Shown piece by piece: positions 33,820-42,725 of a stretch of 47,245 nucleotides of DNA. Where the stretch lies: the NCBI GenBank assembly GCA_024699605.1, contig JAILPJ010000044.1, forward strand, positions 1 to 47,245, written 5' to 3'. The notes beneath the pieces are model-generated. The model did no database searches. It was given only the letters and a program-made list of their open reading frames with translations, and was not told the origin of the DNA. This stretch comes from Desulfovibrio sp. (GTDB taxonomy: Bacteria; Desulfobacterota; Desulfovibrionia; Desulfovibrionales; Desulfovibrionaceae). Numbering within the stretch: position 1 is the first letter of the stretch; each line of letters begins with the position of its first letter. The position numbers were made by a program, and so were the translations under genes.

Positions 33820-34924
33820 GGATCTCAACTCCTTCAATCTGCCAGTCCATCTTTTTCAGCAAGGTATCGTCAGCAATCACCTCTCCTGCGGGACAGCGCA
33901 CATTGCCTTCACTATCCCGCAAAGGACCTGAAAAGACGACTTCATTGCGCAAAAACTCCATTCTGGCTGCTTCAACGACAGCCCTGGTTTCCACATCCAC
34001 GCGCGGAGAATAGGTGGACAGCATGACCACACCGCGGTCCACGCCAAGCCAGCTGATTCTGTCGGCATCCAGTTCTTCTCTGAGGAAACGACGTAATACA
34101 TCGGAATAGAAGATGTCCCAGCGACAGAGGATGCTCACCAGGTGATGCTCTGAATAGCCAAAGAGCGGAACATTATAGCCAATAAAATCGACACCTTCGG
34201 CCTCAGCCAGATCAGGCACAGCGGCATCGTCCTGATGGTAGGCGAGTACATCGGCACCTTTTTCCCGCACCAGACGCCTGGCATTTTCTGTCTCTTTGGC
34301 CGGGTCCTGCCAGGAGCCTGTCCAGGCCACAATGACGCGAGCCTGCGGATTGGCTCGCAAAACCCCCAGAGTGAAGGCATTGAGACCGCGATTGACCTCT
34401 TCATTGGGCATGGCAGCGACATAACCCACAACACCGCTTTTGGTCTGTTGGCCAGCGATGATTCCCGTCAGATAACGCCCTTCATACATACGAACAAAAT
34501 TCGACATCAGATTGCGCAAATGCACTTCGGCTGAATTGGTCAAAAACGTCACTTTGGGCAGGTCGGCAATGGTCTGTTTGGCGTCCTGAGCGTAGCCAAA
34601 ACTCGCCAGAGCGATCAAAGAACACCCCTCATTGACCAGTTCGTGAATAGCCTCAGAGCATTTGCCGCCGTGATCAGGAACTTTATCACGTACAAGCAGT
34701 GGCAAATTGAATTCCTCGCAGGCTCTTTCGATACCCTGATAATTCGACATATTCCAGCCCGGTTCCTTGATATCGCCAAGGACAATAAAACCGACCTTAG
34801 GCTGCGGGCGTTTGGGAAACGCTTCAAACATCAAAATCACGGAGAGAATGGCAATAATCATCGCCACGGCCGTGAGCGAGAAAAGAGGCCAGCGCAAAGG
34901 CTTGATGAATCGGGAATCCGACAT
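33812..34924 (-). CDS. Membrane-anchored BMP/PnrA-type substrate-binding protein
   Basis: The 370-residue protein has a single hydrophobic segment at about 13-34 with no lipobox or clear cleavage site, so it is probably an anchored periplasmic protein. The rest is a BMP-family binding fold, as in the nucleoside receptors PnrA and TmpC: KVGFIVLGDIKEPGWN, then LIALASFGYAQDA, YEGRYLTGIIAG, VVGYVAAMPNEEVNRGLNAF and VLAYHQDDAAV. Family members bind purine nucleosides and normally serve ABC transporters, but no transporter genes are adjacent. Instead it is followed with overlap by a hybrid histidine kinase. AGGAG lies six bases before the ATG, which is nine bases after mutL. Confidence 0.88.
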   Translation of the reverse strand: MSDSRFIKPLRWPLFSLTAVAMIIAILSVILMFEAFPKRPQPKVGFIVLGDIKEPGWNMSNYQGIERACEEFNLPLLVRDKVPDHGGKCSEAIHELVNEGCSLIALASFGYAQDAKQTIADLPKVTFLTNSAEVHLRNLMSNFVRMYEGRYLTGIIAGQQTKSGVVGYVAAMPNEEVNRGLNAFTLGVLRANPQARVIVAWTGSWQDPAKETENARRLVREKGADVLAYHQDDAAVPDLAEAEGVDFIGYNVPLFGYSEHHLVSILCRWDIFYSDVLRRFLREELDADRISWLGVDRGVVMLSTYSPRVDVETRAVVEAARMEFLRNEVVFSGPLRDSEGNVRCPAGEVIADDTLLKKMDWQIEGVEILD

Positions 34925-34933
34925 GAAAGGCTC

Positions 34934-36802
34934 CTACGTTCTGCGCTTAAAGGCCTTTTCCAGAAAGGCCTGATCCCAGGTTAACACCGTCGGTCGACCA
35001 TGGGGACAGAATTCACGATCGGGGCAGGCAAACCACTGCTCGAGTAAAGCGGACACTTCGTCCACTGTCATAGTCTGCCCCGCTTTAATGGCCGCCTTGC
35101 AGGCCATGGATTTGAGCATGGCGGAGTAGTCATTGCTCTTGCCCGTTAAGGCATCACGCAAAAAAGCGCGGGCCTCGGCCAGGGCAAGAATGGGGGGAAT
35201 AGCGGTCATCACAAGCGTCTGCCCGTCAATCTCCAGGGCAAAACCCATTTCCGTTAATTGACTGCGGATTTCTTCCAAACGGGAAAGTTCTGCCTGATGC
35301 AAACCCATTTGCCATGGCACTATGAGCAACTGCCCCTTGGCGGCATAGGCTTTTTTCAGCAATCTCTCATAGAGCACTCTTTCGTGCGCCGCATGCTGAT
35401 CGATAATCAGCATATTGTCCTGGCTGTTGCGCAAAATCAGATAGGTGCGGGCAATTTGGCCAAGATAGGTCACATCGTGGGGAAGCTTACCGGAAAATGC
35501 CTGCTCAGGAGCAAGGGACAAAGGCTGTGTCGTATGAGCCTGCGCCCGCAGCTCGGGGCTGGCTGGCGTGTCAGGCCGGGCAGGCTCTTCTGACAAAGTG
35601 GCGGCAGAGGTGGCAAGAGGATCAGACAGCTCAGGCTGCGGCGGTGCACTGTCTTGCCAAGGCAAAGGATCCTGCTGATATTGCGGGCGCTCAACAATCG
35701 GCATGTGCTCGATACTTTGATCCATGCGCCCCCAAAAACCCATAGGGCGGGACATTCTGGAAGAATCGAGTGGCATCTGGCTTTGGGAAGCCTCAAGAGT
35801 GACCTGGGTTGTGGCTTCCAATTCCTGGCGCAAGACCCGCACACAGCTTGCGAAGAGATGCTTTTCATCTTGAAAGCGCACCTCTGATTTTGCCGGATGC
35901 ACATTGACATCGACTGCCTGAGGGTCTATCTCAACAAACAAGATAATCTGAGGGTAATCCCGGCTGGTCAGCCGACCCTGATAGGCCTCCTTGACTGCCG
36001 CCAGAAGACGCTTATCCTGTACGGGACGGCCATTGACATAAAACCAAAGGTGATTGGCGCGCAACTGGGTGAATTCAGGCGGACTGAACAGACCATGGAG
36101 GCTGAGTCCCTGACTTTCCCAGGAAAAACGGCGCATGGCAGTAACCACTTGTTCGGGCCAAAGCGCGGCCAAACGGCTGCGCAGGCTTTCACCTGGCAGA
36201 AAATGTCTGAGCGTGCGCTCGCCTGAAGACAGGGCAAAGCCCACATCAAGATGGGCCAGCGCAATGCGCTCAAAGACTTCCTGTGCTCTTTTCAGCTCTG
36301 TGGCGGGACTTTTTAAAAATTTGAGTCTGGCCGGAATATTGCCAAAAAGTTCCCGCACTTCCACAAGGGTCCCTCTGGGCAGGGATGATGGCAAAAGGGG
36401 CTCGCTGACGCCATAGTTGACTCTCAGCTCATGCGCTTCGCCCCCATAGGCCGATGCCATGCGCAAACGCGAGACCGAAGCGATGCTTGGCAGAGCTTCG
36501 CCTCGAAAGCCCAGCGTGTGAATGTCACAAAGTTCATCAAAGCTTGTGATCTTGCTTGTGGCATGGCGTGTCACAGCAAGTTCCAGTTCAGCGCCCATGA
36601 TGCCCTGGCCATCGTCCTGCACACGGATAAGATCTCGGCCGCCATTGTCAAGACGCACATCAATCTGCTGCGCATGCGCATCGAGACTGTTTTCCAAAAG
36701 CTCCTTCATGGCACTGGCAGGCCGCTCGACGACTTCTCCGGCCGCAATCTGATTCCGTAGTTCAGGGCCTAGCAGCTGAATGTGACGATAGGTTTCCGAC
36801 AT
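34934..36802 (-). CDS. mutL: DNA mismatch repair protein MutL
   Basis: The 622-residue protein has the GHKL ATPase domain with IAAGEVVERPASAMKELLENSLDA (catalytic E34, Mg-binding N38), DDGQGI and TLGFRGEALPSI, and the transducer segment ending in VDVNVHPAKSEVRF. A proline/serine-rich linker (about 335-440) leads to the dimerisation domain. That domain contains DQHAAHERVLYE (468-479), ACKAAIKAG and CPHGRPT, the metal-binding endonuclease motifs of MutL in bacteria without MutH. It should nick the strand during mismatch repair. It is first in an operon with the BMP protein and the histidine kinase, which is an unusual partnership. Confidence 0.97.
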   Translation of the reverse strand: MSETYRHIQLLGPELRNQIAAGEVVERPASAMKELLENSLDAHAQQIDVRLDNGGRDLIRVQDDGQGIMGAELELAVTRHATSKITSFDELCDIHTLGFRGEALPSIASVSRLRMASAYGGEAHELRVNYGVSEPLLPSSLPRGTLVEVRELFGNIPARLKFLKSPATELKRAQEVFERIALAHLDVGFALSSGERTLRHFLPGESLRSRLAALWPEQVVTAMRRFSWESQGLSLHGLFSPPEFTQLRANHLWFYVNGRPVQDKRLLAAVKEAYQGRLTSRDYPQIILFVEIDPQAVDVNVHPAKSEVRFQDEKHLFASCVRVLRQELEATTQVTLEASQSQMPLDSSRMSRPMGFWGRMDQSIEHMPIVERPQYQQDPLPWQDSAPPQPELSDPLATSAATLSEEPARPDTPASPELRAQAHTTQPLSLAPEQAFSGKLPHDVTYLGQIARTYLILRNSQDNMLIIDQHAAHERVLYERLLKKAYAAKGQLLIVPWQMGLHQAELSRLEEIRSQLTEMGFALEIDGQTLVMTAIPPILALAEARAFLRDALTGKSNDYSAMLKSMACKAAIKAGQTMTVDEVSALLEQWFACPDREFCPHGRPTVLTWDQAFLEKAFKRRT

Positions 36803-36935
36803 AGCTTTACGCTATCCTCGCTCAACACATGGGACAAAATCACTCAGCGCCATCTGATGCCGAGTGCGCTCTATGACCATCCTTTTCCTGAAGCCTGAGC
36901 CCGGGAGAAAGGTACAAACAAGAAAGAATACTCTG

Positions 36936-37340
36936 ATGTACAGACATATCTGCCTTCTTCCCCGGCAATACAAGCAAAAAAAAACGCGTCTCAAACGCCT
37001 TGTTGCCGCTCACTGCGCCTGGCAAAAACGCCGCGCACACGATCGCCCCACAACCATCAAGCTGCCGCGAATCCCCGAACAGCTCAAACCCAGGTTCTTT
37101 GATCCCGAACTCCTCTATGTGGAATGCGGTCGGTGCGGAGCGCCCGTACTCTGGGAACATGGCCGTGCCACCCTGCTCTTACAGGAAGCGGGCATTGACC
37201 CCATGGAACTTGACTCCAGCTGCCTTCTGGTCACTGATGCCTGTCCCATGTGCAGCAGCAAAAAAAAGCAGTACATTGTACAGATCTTTCGGGTGAGCAC
37301 CAACGCCGAAAGCATTGTTCATCTCACGGGAAACGCCTAG
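36936..37340 (+). CDS. Hypothetical protein with Cys-X2-Cys pairs (zinc-ribbon-like)
   Basis: The 134-residue product has a strongly basic N-terminal third (QYKQKKTRLKRL, AWQKRRAHDRP). A C-terminal part follows with ECGRCG and DACPMC, two CxxC knuckles about 40 residues apart that could bind zinc. No named family is recognised. The start is uncertain: ATG at 36936 is chosen, while GTG at 36864 and ATG at 36873 are in the same frame. The Shine-Dalgarno sequence is weak in every case. The gene is divergent from mutL and convergent with purE, with a strong hairpin beyond its end. Confidence 0.6.
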   Translation: MYRHICLLPRQYKQKKTRLKRLVAAHCAWQKRRAHDRPTTIKLPRIPEQLKPRFFDPELLYVECGRCGAPVLWEHGRATLLLQEAGIDPMELDSSCLLVTDACPMCSSKKKQYIVQIFRVSTNAESIVHLTGNA

Positions 37341-37420
37341 GATCGCTGCGAGAAAAAAGGCCTCTCGGCAAAAAAGTATACGTCAAGAGACGTGCCGCAT
37401 CAAGAATCTCGCCAAACAGA

Positions 37421-37456
37421 GAAAGCCGTCCTTTCCCGGGGAAAGGACGGCTTTCT
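37421..37456. terminator. Two-way terminator between the CxxC gene and purE
   Basis: GAAAGCCGTCCTTTCC and its complement (37421-37456) form a stem of about 16 bp. The outer A and T runs are short on both sides. It lies about 40 bases after the purE stop and 80 after the plus-strand gene. Confidence 0.75.
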
Positions 37457-37495
37457 TCATCCCAAAGACAGTTCACCGTCGCTTTTGAGTAGAGC

Positions 37496-37999
37496 TTATT
37501 GGCCAGCGTATTTGGCACTGATCTTCTTGGCCTGTTCTTCCACGTCGTCTTGCATAGCACGTCGAGCCTGACAGATTTTCTCAGAAAGGGCGTCATCGTG
37601 TAAGGCCAAAATCTCTGCGGCAAGCCAGGCGGCGTTGCGTGCCCCGGCCTTATCCAGGGCCAGAGTCGCCACAGGAAAACCCGGAGGCATCTGCACTGTG
37701 GACAAAAGCGCATCCAAACCGGCCAGTGCCTGACCTGAGATGGGGATGCCAAGCACAGGTTTTGTAGTTCTGGCCGCCACAGCCCCTGCCAGATGCGCTG
37801 CCATACCCGCAGCACAAAGAAAGACTTTGCAGCCAGCAGCCTCTTGCTCTCGGACAATGGCCGCCGTACGCTCCGCTGTTCTATGCGCTGAACTGACGGT
37901 GACAGAAAAAGAAATGCCCAAACGCTGCAAAATCTCCATACAGGGGGCCACTTTTTCCTCATCCGAAGCCGAACCCATCAAAATTGCCACATCCGCCAC
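37496..37999 (-). CDS. purE: N5-carboxyaminoimidazole ribonucleotide mutase
   Basis: The 167-residue enzyme rearranges N5-CAIR to CAIR in purine synthesis. It has the class I PurE motifs: LMGSASDEE at the start, SAHRTAER for the phosphate and base, and GMAAHLAGAVAARTTKPVLGIPI. The usual SAHRTP reads SAHRTA here. No PurK is adjacent. It starts 15 bases after the purD stop and is the last gene of the FG-GAP/purD/purE operon. Confidence 0.96.
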   Translation of the reverse strand: MADVAILMGSASDEEKVAPCMEILQRLGISFSVTVSSAHRTAERTAAIVREQEAAGCKVFLCAAGMAAHLAGAVAARTTKPVLGIPISGQALAGLDALLSTVQMPPGFPVATLALDKAGARNAAWLAAEILALHDDALSEKICQARRAMQDDVEEQAKKISAKYAGQ

Positions 38000-38014
38000 G
38001 CTATCCTCCCAAAC

Positions 38015-39304
38015 TTAGGCTTGATTAAGCCTCCGAACACCTTTGTTGCCAATGTCTGTGCGGTAAAAGCTTTGAGGCACGGACAGCTTGCGCACAGCCT
38101 GATAGGCCCGCGTCTGCGCTTCGAGCAGATCGCTGCCCAGGGCTGTCACACAGAGAATTCGGCCGCCTGAGGAGACGATCTGTCCATCTTGCCCACAACG
38201 TGTACCGCTATGAAAAACTTTGACCAGGTCCTGCTGCTGCAGACTTTCAAGCCCGGTAATGGGCAGGTCACGGGCGTAGCTTCCCGGATAGCCTTTGGCG
38301 GCAATGACAACACCTAACGCCGTCTCTGGACGAAATACCAGCGACTCTGGACGAATAGTGCCGTGTACACAGTCAAGCATGGCCTGAAGAAGATCACTTT
38401 CTAGACGCATCAACAATGGCTGGCATTCAGGATCGCCAAAACGCACATTGTATTCCAAGACCTTGGGGCCGTCACTGGTCATCATCAGGCCGGCGTAGAG
38501 TATGCCCACAAAGGGATGCCCGTCGCCAGCAAGGACATCGAGCACAGGCTGCACAGTCAATTGAGCCACCTTTTGACCGTCCTCCATGGGCAGGATCGGC
38601 GCGGGACTATAGGCTCCCATGCCGCCGGTATTGGGTCCCTGATCATTGTCAAAGGCTGCCTTATGGTCCTGGGCTGACGGCAACGCTACGGCCCGTTTGC
38701 CGTCACAAAAACACAAAAGCGAGACCTCTTCGCCCTGCAGAAACTCCTCCAGAACCAGCACATCACCGGCATGTCCAAAGGCGTGCTGACCAAGCATGGC
38801 TTCAGCCTGGGCATGAGCCTCTGCGAGGGTCTGGCAGACAACAACCCCTTTACCAGCGGCCAAGCCATCGGCCTTGACAACAAGGGGGGCACCAATTTTG
38901 TCAATGGCGGCATAGGCCTGCTCAAGGCTGCTCACGACCTGGCAGGCGGCAGTGGGCACAGAGGCCCGCTGCATCACCTTCTTGGCAAAGGCCTTGCTGC
39001 CTTCCAGTTGCGCCGCATACTTGTCTGGGCCAAAGCAGGCAATGCCCGCTTTGGCCATGGCGTCACAAATACCCAGCGTCAGCGGCAGTTCTGGACCAGG
39101 GATGACAAGATCAATGGCTTTTTCCTGGGCAAAACGAACCAGGCCGTCAAGGTCATCCACTTTCAAGGGCACATTTTCCACCCTTTCAAGCGCTGTGCCT
39201 CCGTTGCCTGGCGCCACATAGAGTTTTGTAACAAGAGGACTCTTGGCAAGCTTCCAAACCAGAGCGTGTTCACGTCCGCCTGAACCGAGCACGAGAATCT
39301 GCAC
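38015..39304 (-). CDS. purD: Phosphoribosylamine-glycine ligase
   Basis: The 429-residue ATP-grasp enzyme joins glycine to phosphoribosylamine, the second step of purine synthesis. Visible motifs are ILVLGSGGREHALVWKL, PGNGGTA, VKADGLAAGKGV, the ATP-grasp EEFLQGEEVSLLCF, NTGGMGAYSPAP and FGDPECQPL. The start is GTG at 39304 with GGGAG six bases before it. The longer frame to 39337 would run into the previous gene. It lies 10 bases after the FG-GAP gene and 15 before purE. Confidence 0.97.
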   Translation of the reverse strand: MQILVLGSGGREHALVWKLAKSPLVTKLYVAPGNGGTALERVENVPLKVDDLDGLVRFAQEKAIDLVIPGPELPLTLGICDAMAKAGIACFGPDKYAAQLEGSKAFAKKVMQRASVPTAACQVVSSLEQAYAAIDKIGAPLVVKADGLAAGKGVVVCQTLAEAHAQAEAMLGQHAFGHAGDVLVLEEFLQGEEVSLLCFCDGKRAVALPSAQDHKAAFDNDQGPNTGGMGAYSPAPILPMEDGQKVAQLTVQPVLDVLAGDGHPFVGILYAGLMMTSDGPKVLEYNVRFGDPECQPLLMRLESDLLQAMLDCVHGTIRPESLVFRPETALGVVIAAKGYPGSYARDLPITGLESLQQQDLVKVFHSGTRCGQDGQIVSSGGRILCVTALGSDLLEAQTRAYQAVRKLSVPQSFYRTDIGNKGVRRLNQA

Positions 39305-39314
39305 AGCCAACTCC

Positions 39315-41015
39315 CTATTGATTGGGTTGAACTTCAAAGTCGCTCATATCCACAGGCGCATTGGGATTGGTGGCCTGGGTATTCAGAGGATAGGCCACAA
39401 TCATGCACTGACGCGAACCAATGCCCAGATCCGGGGAAGAATTGAGGCCCACTACGAGATCAAGCACGCCGTCATTATTCAGATCCGCCAGATCCACTTC
39501 ACCCACTGAGCCGCGAATACGTCTGGTCTTCCACTTGAGCCCCAGGCCCACACCGTCCCAGTACAGAGCATGAATTTCGCCCTGCGGAAAATAGCGGTAG
39601 CGGTCAAAGAACTGGGCAGCAGTAGAAATAGGCTTATTGATGATCAGGACATATTCACCGGTATGGCCAAGATCTGCGGTCAAGAAGCGCATGGGGGCGT
39701 AGTATTTGCTGGGCAGCTGATAATTGGTATCAACGCCAAGACCGGGCATGCCCTTGTAATGCTCCATACCCACGGCCGAACCTGAATACTTCTCCATGGT
39801 GGTGTGAATTGCGGAACTTGTGTTGCGGGCGCCAAAAATTTTGAGACGCTCATCGTCACGCAACACAATGAGTTTGTCACCATCGCCGCCGCGCGAATTG
39901 GGCAGCCAGCAGAAATTGAAGGCGGTAGCTTCCTTGGGCAGATTCAAACGCTCACCCAGGACAAATTTATTGCCGCTCTTGATCATGGCGTGCACGCCAG
40001 GGCTGAAGAGCCTGAGCGAATCCCAGCCCTGGCCCACCAGGGTAGGTGAAAAGCTCGGAGGAATACGGGCGACAGAGCAGAAATAGGGAGTCCGTTCGGC
40101 ATACTGAGACAAACGATTGCCCTTAAAGGAGTAGAAAAAGCTGTAAGGGCGGTTGCGTTCCTCGTCAAAGGTGGCCAAAACCAGTTCCTTGGCCCCGTCA
40201 CGGTTGAGATCAATGGCACGCAGGGAAAAATTGACATTGGTCTGGGAAACAAGGGTGTTGGCCAGTTCCTTGAGTCGGCCATCAGGGCTCCAGACGTAGA
40301 TATAGAGGTGATGGCGATCACAAAGAGCGAGCTCATTTTTGCCGTCGCCATTGAAGTCGCCCACAGCCATATCCGACATATTGACCTTGAGTCGCTGGCT
40401 CCGCAGACGGGAACTGTCTCCGGCACTGGCGCCCTGATAGCGGAACTGGGGATTCAGATAGTACTGCTGATTGGTCTCATTAACCAAAATATCACTACTG
40501 GCACCATGGCCTGAACGCAGACCGCTGTTGGTGGTACCAGAACCTGGGGTGCGCATCGCCTGCGAGCTGGCAGCCGCAAGATTGATTCCCATGGCCTCAT
40601 GGGCCATGGCCTGGGTCAACGCATCGAGGCTCGTGGTTAGCGCATTGAGCTGCGTCTTGCTCGATTTACTCCACGTCTTCCCCTGACGGTTGACGCTGTT
40701 CACGGTTATATGCGCAAGGCTTCCCTGTACCGCAACCGTCCCCCAGACCGCATAGTCGGCACGCCCCATGGCTTTACGGGCGTCAGCCGCTCCTGCGACC
40801 CTGGCATTGCCCAGATTGACGGCCAGGGCACCTGACTGCGCAAGTTTATTCTGAATACTGCCCGGCACAGCTTTGGCCAAATACGACATATTCTGCGGCA
40901 CATTGGCCGTAAAAGGCAGAATTACGGCCGATTTTTGCGCTGCCTGCGTAGAGTCGGTCAAAACGGCCCAACTGAGCAGCAAAAACATGAGCAGCAGACA
41001 CGAATGCTTCTTCAT
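39315..41015 (-). CDS. Exported FG-GAP/VCBS repeat protein with TolB-N-like start
   Basis: The 566-residue protein has a cleavable signal peptide (about 1-25, ending TQA-AQ). Residues 26-150 (SAVILPFTANVPQNMSYLAK, ADYAVWGTVAVQG) resemble the alpha/beta N-terminal module of TolB and related lipoproteins that scan for named variables. From about 210 on come beta-propeller FG-GAP repeats with calcium-type loops: DFNGDGKNEL, DLNRDGAKEL and DLNNDGVLDL. It is likely a periplasmic or surface propeller, perhaps for binding a partner. It precedes purD by 10 bases and shares its transcript, which has no obvious functional reason. Confidence 0.85.
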   Translation of the reverse strand: MKKHSCLLLMFLLLSWAVLTDSTQAAQKSAVILPFTANVPQNMSYLAKAVPGSIQNKLAQSGALAVNLGNARVAGAADARKAMGRADYAVWGTVAVQGSLAHITVNSVNRQGKTWSKSSKTQLNALTTSLDALTQAMAHEAMGINLAAASSQAMRTPGSGTTNSGLRSGHGASSDILVNETNQQYYLNPQFRYQGASAGDSSRLRSQRLKVNMSDMAVGDFNGDGKNELALCDRHHLYIYVWSPDGRLKELANTLVSQTNVNFSLRAIDLNRDGAKELVLATFDEERNRPYSFFYSFKGNRLSQYAERTPYFCSVARIPPSFSPTLVGQGWDSLRLFSPGVHAMIKSGNKFVLGERLNLPKEATAFNFCWLPNSRGGDGDKLIVLRDDERLKIFGARNTSSAIHTTMEKYSGSAVGMEHYKGMPGLGVDTNYQLPSKYYAPMRFLTADLGHTGEYVLIINKPISTAAQFFDRYRYFPQGEIHALYWDGVGLGLKWKTRRIRGSVGEVDLADLNNDGVLDLVVGLNSSPDLGIGSRQCMIVAYPLNTQATNPNAPVDMSDFEVQPNQ

Positions 41016-41407
41016 CAGTTCTTCGGCGTGGAAACCCCGGAGGGAAATCCAGGGAGGAAACGCCGCCTCCGTAATTTTCCTTGTATTGATAAGAATAATC
41101 GTCTGATGGGCTGATCAGACGACTGTATTTCCATGCAATGCCTTCCACACGTGTTTGACAGCGTACCTTGAAGATTGCGAATTTCCACAAAGTAACGTAT
41201 GCCCGCAGGGGTCCGGCTCCTTGCCAAACAATCCGGGCCGGGCAAAAAAGACAATAGAGTAATATACCCGCTCTTCTTCCCCTCTGCAAGCAAGCTTAGG
41301 CCTTGCGTCGTTGTGACAGCCTCAAAAGGCCAAGAGCGAAAAGCCCTGTTGGCGCGAGTTCTCAAGCCTTGCAGCGTCCTACGAGCTATCATCGCCGGGA
41401 GTTCATT
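41016..41407. other. Intergenic region between divergent genes, no gene seen
   Basis: About 390 bases lie between the FG-GAP gene and the methyltransferase gene. TTGACA occurs on the plus strand at about 41155-41160 but the expected -10 position reads only CGAATT. No RNA gene or repeat was recognised. Short frames here lack family likeness. Confidence 0.4.
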
Positions 41408-42634
41408 ATGGCCGAACCCAAACTGCGCTCTTTCCGCATTCAGGCGCACTCCAAGCTCATCCCCACGGTCTGTGCGCTGCTCAAGGCTGAGGGCTATCGC
41501 TTCTGCCAGGAACCCTTTTCTCCCTACTGTTTTCGTCTCGAGTACGAGCCTAAAGCCCTTGGCAGCTCCCTTGCAGCCTTTTTCGGCTATATCTACATTC
41601 AGGACCGCTCATCCATGCTGCCGCCTCTGGCCCTTGCCCCCTCCCCCGAAGAAGCGGTGCTGGACATCTGTGCCAGTCCGGGCAGCAAAACCTCCTTTCT
41701 GGGCCAACTCAAACAACAGCAGGGCCTGGTTCTGGCCAATGAACCCAACCCCAAGCGTCTGGCCACGCTGCGCGCCAATCTCCACCGCCTCAATCTGTAC
41801 AATTGCGCCACCTGCTCCTACGAGGGCCATAAACTCCCGCTGATGGCCGGAAGCTGGGATGCCATCCTGCTTGATCCGCCCTGTTCTGGCTGGGGCACAG
41901 TGGAAAAAAATCCCAAGGTTCTGCAAATCTGGAGTGGAGACAACATCAAACGTCTTACGAGCCTGCAAAGAGCGCTCCTGCGCAAGGCCTATGAGCTCCT
42001 AAAACCAGGGGGACGACTCCTCTATTCCACCTGTACAACCAATAGCGCTGAAAATGAAGAGCAGGTGCGCTTTGCCTGCGATACATTGGGTTTTGTCTGC
42101 CGTGCGCTTACGCCCTTGCCAGGTTTTGTCTTTGATGAACCCTATCCTGGCACCTTACTCGTCAATGGGGATGCCTCCAAAGCCCAGGGATTTTTCCTGG
42201 CCCTGCTCAGTAAAAGTGCCCAGGAGCCAGTAACGGAACACGCTGTAGCAAAAATCAGAGTCCCTGGCTATGAGGTCACTGTTCCCTATGAGCTGCCTGA
42301 AGGCCGGACTGTTGCCATTCATGACAACGTCTTCTTTCTCCCCAAGCTCACCGGCAAGGTCCTGCCAGAAGCGCTCATCTGGCGGGGCGCCCTTCTCGGC
42401 AGTCTCAAGGGCGGAACGTTTCAGCCCGACAGCCGTCGTAAACCCTTTGCTCTGACCAGACCGAATCCCGAAACCGATCTTCTGCTTACTGATCCTAGTG
42501 AAATCACAGCGCTACTCTCAGGACAAACGCGTCAAAGCACGCTTCACAGCAAGGAAGCCATGCTTTTTTTCCAGGATCTGCCTCTTGGACAGGTCAGTAT
42601 CAAAAACGGACGCATTGTGGCCTCGTTTCGCTAA
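41408..42634 (+). CDS. RNA cytosine-5 methyltransferase (RsmB/RsmF/NOL1 family)
   Basis: The 408-residue enzyme has the SAM-binding DICASPGSKTSF (about 86-97), motif IV DPPCSGWG with C159 and motif VI YSTCTTNSAENEEQ with the catalytic C209. The C-terminal 120 residues match the RsmF-type PUA-like extension (NVFFLPKL, LPEALIWRGALLGSLKGGTFQPD). It probably methylates 16S rRNA or tRNA, but which base cannot be read from the sequence. A longer frame starts at 41303, but the ATG at 41408 follows GGGAG with good spacing. Confidence 0.92.
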   Translation: MAEPKLRSFRIQAHSKLIPTVCALLKAEGYRFCQEPFSPYCFRLEYEPKALGSSLAAFFGYIYIQDRSSMLPPLALAPSPEEAVLDICASPGSKTSFLGQLKQQQGLVLANEPNPKRLATLRANLHRLNLYNCATCSYEGHKLPLMAGSWDAILLDPPCSGWGTVEKNPKVLQIWSGDNIKRLTSLQRALLRKAYELLKPGGRLLYSTCTTNSAENEEQVRFACDTLGFVCRALTPLPGFVFDEPYPGTLLVNGDASKAQGFFLALLSKSAQEPVTEHAVAKIRVPGYEVTVPYELPEGRTVAIHDNVFFLPKLTGKVLPEALIWRGALLGSLKGGTFQPDSRRKPFALTRPNPETDLLLTDPSEITALLSGQTRQSTLHSKEAMLFFQDLPLGQVSIKNGRIVASFR

Positions 42635-42658
42635 CACCTTGCAGCGCTGGGACAACAA

Positions 42659-42692
42659 GAAAAAAAGAGCAGGAAGAAACTCTTCCTGCTCT
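42659..42692 (-). terminator. Terminator of cstA
   Basis: AGAGCAGGAAGA and TCTTCCTGCTCT form a perfect 12-bp stem with a 3-base loop. On the minus strand it is followed by seven Ts. On the plus strand it also lies shortly after the methyltransferase gene. Confidence 0.92.
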
Positions 42693-42725
42693 CAAAAAGC
42701 TTACGCTCTTTTTGCCAATTGAAGC

